Part shown: in pieces, positions 45,883 to 54,801 of the stretch
Layout of the letters: every line of letters starts with the position of its first letter
Numbering within the stretch: position 1 is the stretch's first letter
Assembly (NCBI RefSeq): GCF_900182705.1
Contig: NZ_FXTP01000015.1
Coordinates: 1-64,000 of the forward strand
From: Gracilimonas mengyeensis
GTDB lineage: Bacteria; Bacteroidota; Rhodothermia; Balneolales; Balneolaceae
Length of the DNA stretch: 64,000 bases
Reading direction: 5' to 3'
Translations under genes and position numbers: made by a program
Notes under the pieces: generated by a model
The model's input: the letters and a program-made list of their open reading frames with translations, nothing else
Told to the model about the DNA's origin: nothing
Databases searched by the model: none

Positions 45883-46095
45883 ATGAAGAAAGGAATTCAT
45901 CCAGATTACAAAGAGATTACGGTAGTGATGAGCGATGGTACCGAAGTAGAAACCCGCAGCACTATGGATACCCAAGATGGGGTATACCGCAGCGAGGTTG
46001 ATTCTAAAAACCATCCGTTTTACACTAAGAGCAATACATTTACCTCTACTGCCGGACGTATTGATCGCTTTAAGCGACGTTACGGCAAAAAGTAA
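45883..46095 (+). CDS. rpmE: 50S ribosomal protein L31
   Basis: A 70-residue bL31 protein of the zinc-free type: no Cys is present, with MKKGIHPDYKEITVVMSDGTE at the start and HPFYTKSNTFTSTAGRIDRFKRRYG at the end. It sits on the large subunit and contributes to the intersubunit bridge. Zinc-free and zinc-binding paralogues often swap under zinc limitation; whether a second copy exists is outside this window. It has its own terminator. Confidence 0.93.
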   Translation: MKKGIHPDYKEITVVMSDGTEVETRSTMDTQDGVYRSEVDSKNHPFYTKSNTFTSTAGRIDRFKRRYGKK

Positions 46096-46117
46096 GTTTT
46101 GTAACTTAATTTTATAC

Positions 46118-46150
46118 AAAGGATGTATCTTATCGGTACATCCTTTTTTT
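46118..46150 (+). terminator. Terminator of rpmE
   Basis: The 10-bp stem aaaggatgta/tacatccttt with a 9-nt loop ends in a long T-run. It ends only 11 bp before the start codon of the MBL-fold gene. Confidence 0.9.
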
Positions 46151-46161
46151 ATTTCAGGCAT

Positions 46162-46788
46162 ATGGAACTGCATATTTTTGAAGTTGGCCCATTCATGGAA
46201 AACACCTATCTGCTCACAAAAGACGGGCAGCACCTGCTGATTGACCCAGGCTTTTCCAGTGCAACGGAGTATCAAGAGTTCGAAGAAAAGTTAACCGGAG
46301 AATTGGTGGGTGTGGTTTTAACACACGCACACGTAGATCACGTGATGGGGCTTAGCCGGGTTAAAAACGATTACGACGTACCTGTCTATCTCTCCGATGA
46401 AGACCGGTTTTTGTGGGATAATTTCGGGAGTCAGGCCCAAATGTTTGGCTTGCGTCAACCTGATTTCAACTTTACTCCAAAAGCCTTGCCATCGGGAGGT
46501 GACTTTACGGTAGGTAACTTTGAGTTCGAATGCCTGTACACGCCCGGACACTCCCCCGATCATATTTCCCTGTATTTCAAAGAAGAGCAATGGGTGATTG
46601 CGGGGGATGCCTTATTCAAAGAGAGCATTGGTCGCACCGATTTATACAAGGGCAATTTTGAGGTTCTCGAAAAAAGCATCAAAGAAAAGCTCTACGTTCT
46701 ACCGGAAGAAACAAAGGTATATCCCGGACATGGCCCCGCTACCACTATTGGCCATGAGAAGAAGCACAATGGGTTTGTGAAAGGGTAA
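46162..46788 (+). CDS. MBL-fold metallo-hydrolase
   Basis: A 208-residue enzyme of the glyoxalase II-like branch. The ATG at 46162 is chosen because MELHIFEVGPFMENTYLL is the family start. Metal ligands are in THAHVDHVMG (HxHxDH, near 63-68), the second His in CLYTPGHSPDH (about 132), Asp in IAGDALF (about 151) and His in VYPGHGP (about 193). It probably binds two metal ions and hydrolyses a thioester or similar small substrate. Its start is directly behind the rpmE terminator. Confidence 0.9.
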   Translation: MELHIFEVGPFMENTYLLTKDGQHLLIDPGFSSATEYQEFEEKLTGELVGVVLTHAHVDHVMGLSRVKNDYDVPVYLSDEDRFLWDNFGSQAQMFGLRQPDFNFTPKALPSGGDFTVGNFEFECLYTPGHSPDHISLYFKEEQWVIAGDALFKESIGRTDLYKGNFEVLEKSIKEKLYVLPEETKVYPGHGPATTIGHEKKHNGFVKG

Positions 46789-46896
46789 GCCGCTGGCAAA
46801 TAAGGCGTATTCTATCTCTTTTTGATTATCCCGGAGAATTTATCTAATGTTGATTTGGTGTTACCACTTAATATTAGAGAGTTAAGGGATTGAAAT

Positions 46897-49047
46897 ATGG
46901 TACTTCTACATACTTTTTTCCGGGTTATAATGATTGGGATTCTTGCCACTTTTCTTTTAGAGGATAATCCAGTCCAAGCCCAAACCTGGCAATCTCTAAA
47001 TGGGCCATTGGAGTCCAATATTTCCAAAATTATAGTTCAAGGAGACTCCATTTTTGTAGTCTCACATGAATTAGATGGCTTCTTTAAAAAACATAAAGAT
47101 GCAGATCAATGGTTATTTGTGCATTTTTCAGTTTCGTATGGTAGCTCTGCTCCCGAGATGTTTAATTCTCTAGAAGTAAAATCAGACGGAACATATTTTG
47201 CCGGTCTTCCCGGTGGCGCTGTTCCTGTGAAAACTAATGAGATTGATTATTTTTACACATCCGATGATTTTGGGGAATCCTGGAAGCCTATGGGAGATGG
47301 GCTCGGGTACTGCAGCGGAGGCATTTACCCTGGGGTAAATGCCATAATAATATCACGAAAAGGAAGCCTCATTGTAGATTGTGGATATAGCATCTATAAG
47401 TATTCTGATGAAGAACAAATCTTTAAAGAAACTTCCGAAAACCTTACCATATCCTCAAACCCTGTGTTCTCCTTCTATGAATTCGAAGATACGCTTGCAG
47501 CGGGTAGAGCAACTGGAATCGAATACTCAACTGATGACGGAGATAGTTGGACGACTTCTTCTTTCGATTCGGTTGAGGTGTTTGATTTCGAATTCATGAG
47601 TGGAAAGTGGTTTGCAGGAACCAATGCAGGTCTTTATAGCAGTAACTCTATCACCGGAGCATTTAAAAAGGTTAATGAGCTGCCTGAGTTAGAAGTTTAT
47701 GCTTTGTATAGATACAAAGATCATCTTTTTGTGGGAACAGGTTCCGGGGCATTTCGAATCAATCCAATGGATGCCAGCGTACGTGCCATTTTCAATGATT
47801 CGCACGATGGTGCCATTAAAGCCTTAAATAGCGTAGAAGACATGCTCTTACTTGGTACTGAGGAGGGGTTATATGAATGCAGTACAGGTGAGGAAAATTG
47901 TACGTTAACAGGTGTGCCAAACGCCGGAATTCGAACGATTAATTTCCAGGGAGAGGATACTCTTTGGGTAGGAACCAGAACGGGTGTTCACCGCTATTTT
48001 AAGCAAACCGGGCAATGGGATTCTTCCTTTGTACCTATCAGGGGAACAACTTTGAGAGGTAATATCATCCCCTTAAGTGATAACCGTTTTTATAGTTTTG
48101 GGCGGAATTATTTCTACAGTTGTTCTATGGTTAATTCCCGATGTGATAGCACCCAGGTAGATCCGGGGAATACAATTTTTGATGTAAAGAAAAATACGGA
48201 AGGAGATCTGTTTTTGGCTACCCGGAGACGAGTTTTTAAATCGATCAATAAAGGAGAGAACTGGGAGCTGATTTACAGTAGTCCCGAAGGGCAAAATTTT
48301 AGTTTAAATACATTTTCTGATTCTCTGTTATTCATCAATAGTGATGCCATCAAATATAATCTGATCGATAACAGCTATGAGAGTATCGATAAAACAGTGT
48401 CTCTTGTAACACAGGATGGAATCCTCTATTCAAGTAGTAATGGGATACATAAAAGTACGGACTTTGGCGAAACATGGACTACTATTTTTCGGAGTTCAGA
48501 TATTTCAAATCAAGATTTAGGCGGGATAAAATTTCTCTTGAATAATGAAGATGAAAATAAACTATATGCCATAACTACGGAGGGAGCAGTTTTTGTATCC
48601 GAAAACCAAGGGGAATGGGGAGTAAACAAAGAAATGTATCCAGTGTATACAGAGAGTGTGGCAATTGGACCGGGTGGTACTTTGTATCTTGGTACGAGCA
48701 CTGCCGGTGTTTTCTCCAACACCAAACCCCTCAATCCGCCCATTACTATTTCTAATGAAGAGAAAGCAAAAGGCTCTATTCCCAGGCAATTCAATCTAAA
48801 GCAAAACTATCCCAACCCGTTCAATCCAACCACCATGGTACCTTATGAACTAAGCCAGGCTGTGGAGGTACGTATTTCCCTGTATAACATATTTGGGCAA
48901 AAAGTAAGGGAGTATAACCTTGGGTTGCAACAACCTGGTGCATATCAACATCCAGTTGAGATGAATCAGCAAGCAAGTGGAGTGTACCTTTTAAAGATGC
49001 AAGCGGGCGAGCATTCGGATGTTGTTAAAATCTCTTTTATAAAGTAG
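46897..49047 (+). CDS. Type IX-sorted beta-propeller protein
   Basis: A 716-residue secreted protein. A Sec signal (about 1-28, ending NPVQA) is followed by sortilin-like or two-component-regulator-type propeller repeats, with several xDDFGESW / DDGDSW / GENW / DFGETW Asp-box blades over about 30-600. The C-terminal type A sorting domain starts at LKQNYPNPFNPTT and ends GVYLLKMQAGEHSDVVKISFIK. Such proteins are exported by the type IX system and anchored or released. It is monocistronic here. Ligand or enzymatic function unknown. Confidence 0.88.
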   Translation: MVLLHTFFRVIMIGILATFLLEDNPVQAQTWQSLNGPLESNISKIIVQGDSIFVVSHELDGFFKKHKDADQWLFVHFSVSYGSSAPEMFNSLEVKSDGTYFAGLPGGAVPVKTNEIDYFYTSDDFGESWKPMGDGLGYCSGGIYPGVNAIIISRKGSLIVDCGYSIYKYSDEEQIFKETSENLTISSNPVFSFYEFEDTLAAGRATGIEYSTDDGDSWTTSSFDSVEVFDFEFMSGKWFAGTNAGLYSSNSITGAFKKVNELPELEVYALYRYKDHLFVGTGSGAFRINPMDASVRAIFNDSHDGAIKALNSVEDMLLLGTEEGLYECSTGEENCTLTGVPNAGIRTINFQGEDTLWVGTRTGVHRYFKQTGQWDSSFVPIRGTTLRGNIIPLSDNRFYSFGRNYFYSCSMVNSRCDSTQVDPGNTIFDVKKNTEGDLFLATRRRVFKSINKGENWELIYSSPEGQNFSLNTFSDSLLFINSDAIKYNLIDNSYESIDKTVSLVTQDGILYSSSNGIHKSTDFGETWTTIFRSSDISNQDLGGIKFLLNNEDENKLYAITTEGAVFVSENQGEWGVNKEMYPVYTESVAIGPGGTLYLGTSTAGVFSNTKPLNPPITISNEEKAKGSIPRQFNLKQNYPNPFNPTTMVPYELSQAVEVRISLYNIFGQKVREYNLGLQQPGAYQHPVEMNQQASGVYLLKMQAGEHSDVVKISFIK

Positions 49048-49146
49048 AGGAATTCCCTGCTTTTGGCCAAACTCATTTAGGTTTTTTAAACAGGTATCGT
49101 TGGGGAGTTTTTTGCTACACTGTTCAATGAGATAGCACCCAACTAT

Positions 49147-49770
49147 TTAACCCGAAGCATCCTCTTTCAGCTTCGCAATGGCTTCCTGAAAGTCCTTTTC
49201 TTTTTCCGGCTTTTTAAGGATTAGTTGCTCGTACATCTTGATAGCCTCTTTATGGCGTCCCTGCTGAGCGTGTATTTTTGCCAGAGTCTCAGAAATTACA
49301 TCATCTACTTCTTCGGCTTGTTTGCTCAGATCTTTACCGTCTGACTCATCGTCTTCTTTATCGGGAATTTGTATGCGTTGGGATTCCGCTGCCTCCAGCA
49401 GTTCAATCAGTTTATCAAGGTCGAGCACCGGCGAAGTCCGGGAACCATGTTGCAGCTGTATTCGGGATGAGGTGTAAGAATGTTCGGGGATGGCAGCTTC
49501 AAATTTTTCGGGGTGAACCAGGAAGTAATGCAGGTGCTCCATTAGTGGACTGCCCGGCGCATAAGTTTTTGCCTTCAGGGCTTCTTTAACGGCTTTTTGT
49601 TGCTCATTTTGCAGATGATAAAACCAGGCGAGCAAAAAGTGTCCCACCGCATCCGGTCCACGCCTTTTAAGGTGCCGCTTGAGCTTTTTGATCACCTCAT
49701 CGGGTTCATCGTCAAACTTCTCGGCGTAAGACGAAAGTGACCTGGGTATGTTAAAAGGGAGTTGCTGCAT
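49147..49770 (-). CDS. TPR-repeat protein
   Basis: A 207-residue cytoplasmic protein from ATG 49770 (MQQLPFNIPRSL; seven upstream codons are possible). A TPR-like pair near 45-80 (AVGHFLLAWFYHLQNEQQKAVKEALKA) and another near 160-195 (ISETLAKIHAQQGRHKEAIKMYEQLILKKP) flank an acidic linker. It probably acts as a protein-interaction scaffold. It lies downstream of lptE on the same strand with a 55-bp gap and may share its transcript. Confidence 0.8.
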   Translation of the reverse strand: MQQLPFNIPRSLSSYAEKFDDEPDEVIKKLKRHLKRRGPDAVGHFLLAWFYHLQNEQQKAVKEALKAKTYAPGSPLMEHLHYFLVHPEKFEAAIPEHSYTSSRIQLQHGSRTSPVLDLDKLIELLEAAESQRIQIPDKEDDESDGKDLSKQAEEVDDVISETLAKIHAQQGRHKEAIKMYEQLILKKPEKEKDFQEAIAKLKEDASG

Positions 49771-49825
49771 AAGTTTAATTTCGGTGCACAATAATAAAGT
49801 GATGCGGCCTTACTATCAAAACAAA

Positions 49826-50341
49826 TTACCAATTACTTACGGCATCGTTGAACATATTATTAGCGACCTGTTCGAGGGCTCCGTCGGCGGCCAGGTCTTC
49901 GCCTTCAATGGGGTTTTCATTGGGATCGTAGGTGAATTCTCCCGTAAATGATTTATTCCACTCCGGTTCTTCTTCAGATGCATACACAAAGGAGGCCCGA
50001 ACCGTGATGCGCACCTGGTTTTGGTTGGCCCGTTCGTCACCTCCAATACTAAAAGGACGGTTGCTGTAACCGGTAATCACTCCATCGAGTACCGCATCGG
50101 CATCTTCTTCGCTATTTGCCAGCTGTAGCTTGCTTTGGTTTACAAAACGCTCGATAAGTGCCTGATTTAAACGGTCACTTAAATCCCCCAAACCACTGTT
50201 TGATTGATCAGGAAAGAAAGGAATGAAGATAGTGTTTACGCCCGGAGGGATAGAAGCCCCGGTGAAACTGTAACGCAGGCAACCGGTCAGGCTTAAGGCC
50301 GTAATCAAAAAAACAAACCACCGTAGTTTAATCGAGCCCAT
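49826..50341 (-). CDS. lptE: LptE-family lipoprotein
   Basis: A 171-residue lipoprotein from ATG 50341; lipobox ALSLTGC. The core RYSFTGASIPPGVNTIFIPFFPD and LTERFVN/QLANSEEDADAVLDGVITGY match the LptE superfamily of Bacteroidota. LptE forms the plug of the LptD translocon that inserts lipopolysaccharide into the outer membrane. Its first codons overlap the end of the sigma-54 activator gene (stop at 50328) by 14 bp, so expression is coupled to that regulator. Confidence 0.85.
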   Translation of the reverse strand: MGSIKLRWFVFLITALSLTGCLRYSFTGASIPPGVNTIFIPFFPDQSNSGLGDLSDRLNQALIERFVNQSKLQLANSEEDADAVLDGVITGYSNRPFSIGGDERANQNQVRITVRASFVYASEEEPEWNKSFTGEFTYDPNENPIEGEDLAADGALEQVANNMFNDAVSNW

Positions 50342-51623
50342 ACTGATCCAGTTTTCTGTAGAGCGTGCGTTCACTTACTCCAAGGGTTTCGGATGCTTTG
50401 CGGCGGTTCCCGTCAAAGCGTTTTAGGGCCTGCTGAATGAGAAACTTTTCGGCATCCTCAATAGAGGGAATGTCATCGCTGTCGAAAAAGGTACTCAGTT
50501 CTGATTCTTCTACTTCTTCAATATCTTTTTGGCCGGGCATGGATTGCATCCCAAGAGAACCACTGTCGCCAACGTTGACGTTTACACCACCAACTTCACT
50601 ATTATCCATATCTACTTCGTCACGTACAGACGCAGGCAAAGCTTTCAGGTTTTTCTGGGAAAAAGTGGAATACAGGAAGTTCGCAAACATCTTTTTTACA
50701 TCGGCGATGTCATTGCGCAATTCAACAAGGGCGCGATAAACCAATTCACGGTCTTTGCCGTCAAAATCATCAGAGGACTGCTGTTGTTGCTCCCGTGGTT
50801 TCTCTGAAAGCATAGGCAGGTTGTCGGCGCTTCCCTCATGCTGCCGGCCTTTGAGGTACTTCTGAAGCTTTTCCTTGTCAACAAATTGGGACTTTTCCAG
50901 CACTACCAATTGTTCAGCCACATTACGCAGCTCACGGATGTTACCCGGCCAGCGGTAAGAGGTGAGCAATTCGCGTGCTTCGTCAGAAAATCCCTTAAAT
51001 ACCGAATCGTATTTGGCGGAGTACTCTTTTACAAACTTGCGGAAAATTGGAATGATGTCTTCTGGACGTTCCCGCAATGGAGGCAGCTTGATCTTTACGG
51101 TATCCAGTCGGTAGTAGAGATCTTCTCTGAAGGAACCATCCTGCACCATTTGCCATAAATCCTGGTTGGTGGCTGCAATTACACGTACGTCGGTGGTCTG
51201 TACTTTACTGGAACCTACACGAAAGAATTCACCGTTTTCGAGTACCCGCAGCAGTTTTACCTGCACATTTTTTGGGGTATCCCCGATTTCATCCAGAAAG
51301 ATGGTTCCTTCGTCCGCTTTTTCGAAATAGCCCTGGCGGGATTCATTGGCTCCGGTAAAGGCGCCTTTCTCGTGGCCAAATAATTCACTTTCGATGATAC
51401 CCTCAGGAATAGCGCCACAGTTTACAATAACCAGGTGGTTATTCTTGCGCTCGCTCATGGCATGAATGGCCCGTGCCGTAACGTCTTTACCAACGCCACT
51501 TTCACCTTGTAAGGTTACGGTGATGTCGGTTTTGGCCACCTGCATAATTTTATCAATAACCTGACGCATAGCATCCGAGCTACCGAGCAAGCCATATTGT
51601 TCCTGAAAGACTTCGCGATCCAT
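50328..51623 (-). CDS. Sigma-54-dependent Fis-type transcriptional activator
   Basis: A 431-residue AAA+ activator. Walker A is GESGVGKD near 39-46, the sigma-54 loop GAFTGANESRQG near 87-98, Walker B GTIFLDEIGD near 105-114, and a C-terminal Fis helix-turn-helix (NRRKASETLGVSERTLYRKLDQYG). No receiver or sensor domain precedes the AAA+ part, so control must come from a partner or from its 260-400 linker. The last codons overlap lptE. Targets are unknown; no sigma-54 promoter was examined in detail. Confidence 0.92.
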   Translation of the reverse strand: MDREVFQEQYGLLGSSDAMRQVIDKIMQVAKTDITVTLQGESGVGKDVTARAIHAMSERKNNHLVIVNCGAIPEGIIESELFGHEKGAFTGANESRQGYFEKADEGTIFLDEIGDTPKNVQVKLLRVLENGEFFRVGSSKVQTTDVRVIAATNQDLWQMVQDGSFREDLYYRLDTVKIKLPPLRERPEDIIPIFRKFVKEYSAKYDSVFKGFSDEARELLTSYRWPGNIRELRNVAEQLVVLEKSQFVDKEKLQKYLKGRQHEGSADNLPMLSEKPREQQQQSSDDFDGKDRELVYRALVELRNDIADVKKMFANFLYSTFSQKNLKALPASVRDEVDMDNSEVGGVNVNVGDSGSLGMQSMPGQKDIEEVEESELSTFFDSDDIPSIEDAEKFLIQQALKRFDGNRRKASETLGVSERTLYRKLDQYGLD

Positions 51624-51773
51624 AAAAGATGTGTAGTTGCAAAATTAAAGCTTCGCCAAACTGCTTAGATAAATTGTAGACGAAGCTTTGTTAAACTTAC
51701 TGCCAGAACGACATAAGTTAATGAATATACCCGTGGTAAGTAAGTAAAATGTAGGAGGAAAAAGTGAAGCTAT

Positions 51774-52256
51774 TTACGACTTTATCAGCTCAACAGCATG
51801 CTCTACGGGAAGCTTACGGGTTTCTTTAAAACTGGAAAGCACAAGGTTTGAGCGGGTTTTACTCACCCCTTCCCAGGCTTGGATACGGGAAAGAAGACTT
51901 TCAAACGAGCCGGTATTTTTTGTGCGAACTTTTAGAAAGTGCGATCCGTCACCGGTAATAGAATGGCACTCAAGTACTTCGGGCTCCACAATGGCTTTGT
52001 CTACAAAATCACGGTAATTTTCAGAGCCGTCCACTTGAACGAAAATAAAAGCAGTGATATCAAAGTGAAACTTTTTACTGTTAAGAATAGCATTGTATCC
52101 CTCGATTAATCCACGTTCTTCCAGTTTTTTCATTCGCTCTGAAACAGAAGGAACCGAAAGATTTACCAGTTCTGCAATAGTATTACGCTGTGCACGCCCA
52201 TTGTCTTGTAAATGATTGAGAATAGCCAGATCGGTATCATCTAATAAATGACTCAT
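51774..52256 (-). CDS. Lrp/AsnC-family transcriptional regulator
   Basis: A 160-residue regulator with an N-terminal HTH (DTDLAILNHLQDNGRAQRNTIAELVNLSVPSVSERMKKLEERGLI, residues 7-51) and a C-terminal RAM/ActD ligand domain with the typical VLECHSITGDGSHFLKVRTKN segment. It binds an amino acid and regulates metabolism genes. It is divergent from serS across 225 bp containing AT-rich palindromes, so autoregulation is plausible. Confidence 0.93.
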   Translation of the reverse strand: MSHLLDDTDLAILNHLQDNGRAQRNTIAELVNLSVPSVSERMKKLEERGLIEGYNAILNSKKFHFDITAFIFVQVDGSENYRDFVDKAIVEPEVLECHSITGDGSHFLKVRTKNTGSFESLLSRIQAWEGVSKTRSNLVLSSFKETRKLPVEHAVELIKS

Positions 52257-52271
52257 GATAAACGGTTTTAA

Positions 52272-52304
52272 ACCTAATAATTATTGGTGTGGTTAATAAT
52301 AACC
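52272..52304. promoter_or_regulatory. AT-rich palindromes upstream of the Lrp gene
   Basis: acctaataattattggt (52272-52288) and ggttaataataacc (52291-52304, perfect) lie 16-48 bp upstream of the lrp start. Such arrays near Lrp-family genes are usual autoregulatory sites; the binding is inferred. Confidence 0.4.
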
Positions 52305-52441
52305 TTAATTATTTAGGTAATCAATAGTATAAGCGCTTCCAATCACATTTTAATAAAACTTTTACAGGCATTGAGTTTAATATATTTAGTGGTAACAAAA
52401 TATTTTGCCAAAAAGGTGCTACAAATACACGAATTACCTCT

Positions 52442-52449
52442 TATCTTTG
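52442..52449 (+). promoter_or_regulatory. Bacteroidota-type -7 promoter element of serS
   Basis: tatctttg fits the TAnnTTTG -7 consensus and lies 32 bp before the serS ATG, giving a short leader. A clear -33 TTG is not visible, so the call rests on the -7 box. Confidence 0.45.
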
Positions 52450-52481
52450 GGGCCTAATCGCAAACGTAAGAAACAGTTCAC

Positions 52482-53750
52482 ATGCTTGACATTAATTTCA
52501 TTAAAGAAAACCCTGCACAGGTAGAAAAAGCGATCCGGGATAAGGGGGAAGAAGATATTTCCATTGTTCAAAAGCTACTGTCAGTGGATGAAGAATGGAG
52601 AACCAAGGTTCATAAAGGTGATACCCTTCGCAGCGAGAGCAATACCAAGTCAAGCAAAATTGGTGAGTTGATGGGCAAGGGCGAGAAAGAGAAAGCCCAG
52701 GAAATCATCAAAGAGACTTCTGCGATGAAAGAAGAGATCAAAAAAATTGATGAAGAAGTAAAAGCCCTGCAGGAAGAACGCGAGAAACTTCAGCTACGCA
52801 TTCCAAACGTGCCACACCCAAGCGTGCCTGTGGGTGCTACCGAAGAAGACAACGAAGTTTTCAAAACCTGGGGTGAGCCGGATCAGAACGAATGGCGGAA
52901 GCCACATTGGGATCTCACTGAGCGCCATGGCTGGATTGATTTTGAGCGTGGAGTGAAGGTGACCGGAGCTGGATTTCCTTTTTATGTGGGAGCCGGAGCC
53001 CAGTTGCAGCGCGCGCTGATTAACTATTTTATCAACACCGCCGTGGATAACGGCTACACGGAGTTACAGGCGCCATATTTTGTGAATGAAGATTCAGCCC
53101 GGGGCACAGGACAAATTCCCGACAAGGAAGACATGATGTATGTTATTCCCCGCGATGGCTTTTTCACAATTCCCACGGCCGAGGTTCCTGTAACTAACTT
53201 TCACCGGGACGAAATCCTGGAAAAAGGAGAGCTGCCCATACGCTATGTATGTCATACACCATGCTGGAGACGGGAGGCTGGTTCTTATGGCAAAGATGTT
53301 CGCGGATTGAATCGCCTGCACCAATTTGATAAAGTAGAGCTGGTGAAAATCGTTAAGCCGGAAGATTCTTATGATGAGCTTGAAAGTTTGCGTGAGCATG
53401 CCGAAGGATTGCTGGAAGCATTGGAGCTGCCTTACCGAACATTGTTGATGTGTACGGGCGATATGGGCTTCACCCAAAGCAAAAAATACGATTTAGAAGT
53501 TTGGAGCCCCGGTCAGCAGCGATGGCTGGAAGTGAGTTCCTGCTCCAATTTTGAAGGATTCCAGGCACGTCGTATGCAACTGCGTTATCGCAAAGAAGAA
53601 AAACAGATTGAAATTCTGCACACGCTTAATGGATCCGGCTTGGCGCTGCCACGCATTGTATCTGCTATTCTAGAAGCCTACCAGGAGGAAAATGGCAAGG
53701 TTAGAGTCCCCGAAGTGCTGAAGCCATTTATTGGCCGTGATTATTTGTAG
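52482..53750 (+). CDS. serS: Serine-tRNA ligase
   Basis: A 422-residue class II synthetase. The N-terminal tRNA-binding coiled coil covers about 30-105. Catalytic motifs follow: motif 2 CHTPCWRREAGSYGKDVRGLNRLHQF near 259-284 and motif 3 LNGSGLALPRIVSAILEAYQ near 384-403, with SSCSNFEGFQARRM before it. It charges tRNA-Ser (and tRNA-Sec). Length is normal. No T-box is seen upstream. It is divergent from the Lrp gene. Confidence 0.98.
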   Translation: MLDINFIKENPAQVEKAIRDKGEEDISIVQKLLSVDEEWRTKVHKGDTLRSESNTKSSKIGELMGKGEKEKAQEIIKETSAMKEEIKKIDEEVKALQEEREKLQLRIPNVPHPSVPVGATEEDNEVFKTWGEPDQNEWRKPHWDLTERHGWIDFERGVKVTGAGFPFYVGAGAQLQRALINYFINTAVDNGYTELQAPYFVNEDSARGTGQIPDKEDMMYVIPRDGFFTIPTAEVPVTNFHRDEILEKGELPIRYVCHTPCWRREAGSYGKDVRGLNRLHQFDKVELVKIVKPEDSYDELESLREHAEGLLEALELPYRTLLMCTGDMGFTQSKKYDLEVWSPGQQRWLEVSSCSNFEGFQARRMQLRYRKEEKQIEILHTLNGSGLALPRIVSAILEAYQEENGKVRVPEVLKPFIGRDYL

Positions 53751-53944
53751 GATTTAGGTGATTGGGTGATATAGTGATTGGTGGATAAGGCATTTTAGCT
53801 TTTCCACTTTCAAGGCTATAGATTTTGTCTTCCACCATGGTATCGACATATCAAATCGCTAAGCCAATCTTCAGTTCTTTGAGGGTCTATATTGCTTAAA
53901 TGACCGGGCTTTGCTAAAATCCTTTTGAAGAAAATGGAGAGATT

Positions 53945-54700
53945 ATGGGAAAGTCAAGAATCACGGTCATAGCATTATTGCTTGTTATTTTTAGCTTGGG
54001 GTGTACTGCCGATGTATATCTGTCTAACTCACACAACATTCCCTTGTTAGAAGAAAAGGGCGATTTAGTGGTAAATGGAGGGCTGAACTATATGGGGGTT
54101 GAAAATAACCCTGGTTTGGGCTTCAATGCGGCCTATGCCATTACGGATAATTTGGGTGTAGGAGCCGGGGGGTTATTTCTGAACTATTCTCATTTAGATG
54201 AAACGCATGATATACCTATTGAAGATGTACAAGAGTATAAATACGGTGAGTTATCAGTTATTTATTACCTAAAACCTAAAAGCTTTTGGAGAGCTGAATT
54301 ACTGGGTACTGCCGGTATAGGTAAGGGGAAAGCAGTAGAAGAATTTGCTTTTATATGGGATAAGGTTGCCACCCGTCATGAGGCTGAGGATAGATTTTAC
54401 AAACTTGCACTACAGTCAAATGTAGGAATTGGAACCGAATATTTTAATATGGGTTTAGCTCCAAGCCTCGCTTATGTTGATTTTTATGATTATTCAACGA
54501 ATCAAATTTCTTTTCCATCTGAGAATACTTCCGCTTTTTTCCTTGAACATTCCTTCTTTGTACGTTTTGGAGTAGATCCGATTAAGTTAGATTTTCAGGT
54601 GAGTAATTCTAAACCACTTAGGAAAACAAAGTTTTATTACGATACGGGGATCACTAAGCTCGGCCTCAATATCAAACTGGATCAGCTTTTCGGCTTTTGA
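53945..54700 (+). CDS. Lipoprotein with barrel-like strand pattern
   Basis: A 251-residue protein with a lipoprotein signal (…VIFSLGC, Cys20). The remainder alternates hydrophobic and polar residues with aromatic strand ends (LGVGAGGLFLNYSHL, YGELSVIYYLKP, FRVD-like ends), as in small outer-membrane barrel or porin-like families. A lipid anchor on a barrel is unusual, so it may instead be an outer-leaflet surface protein. No family is recognised. It precedes the S9 peptidase gene by about 100 bp on the same strand. Confidence 0.7.
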   Translation: MGKSRITVIALLLVIFSLGCTADVYLSNSHNIPLLEEKGDLVVNGGLNYMGVENNPGLGFNAAYAITDNLGVGAGGLFLNYSHLDETHDIPIEDVQEYKYGELSVIYYLKPKSFWRAELLGTAGIGKGKAVEEFAFIWDKVATRHEAEDRFYKLALQSNVGIGTEYFNMGLAPSLAYVDFYDYSTNQISFPSENTSAFFLEHSFFVRFGVDPIKLDFQVSNSKPLRKTKFYYDTGITKLGLNIKLDQLFGF

Positions 54701-54801
54701 CAGAATTTGTCCCATCACTTCTTTTAACATCCTATACATTTGATTTAATAGTGCTGATAGTATATTTAGGTCTGTCTGTTTAACTAATCCTGATATACCT
54801 C

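Noticed and set aside
45748-46275. 175-residue minus-strand ORF over rpmE
   Set aside because: It covers L31, its terminator and the REP-like palindrome; L31 is unambiguous.
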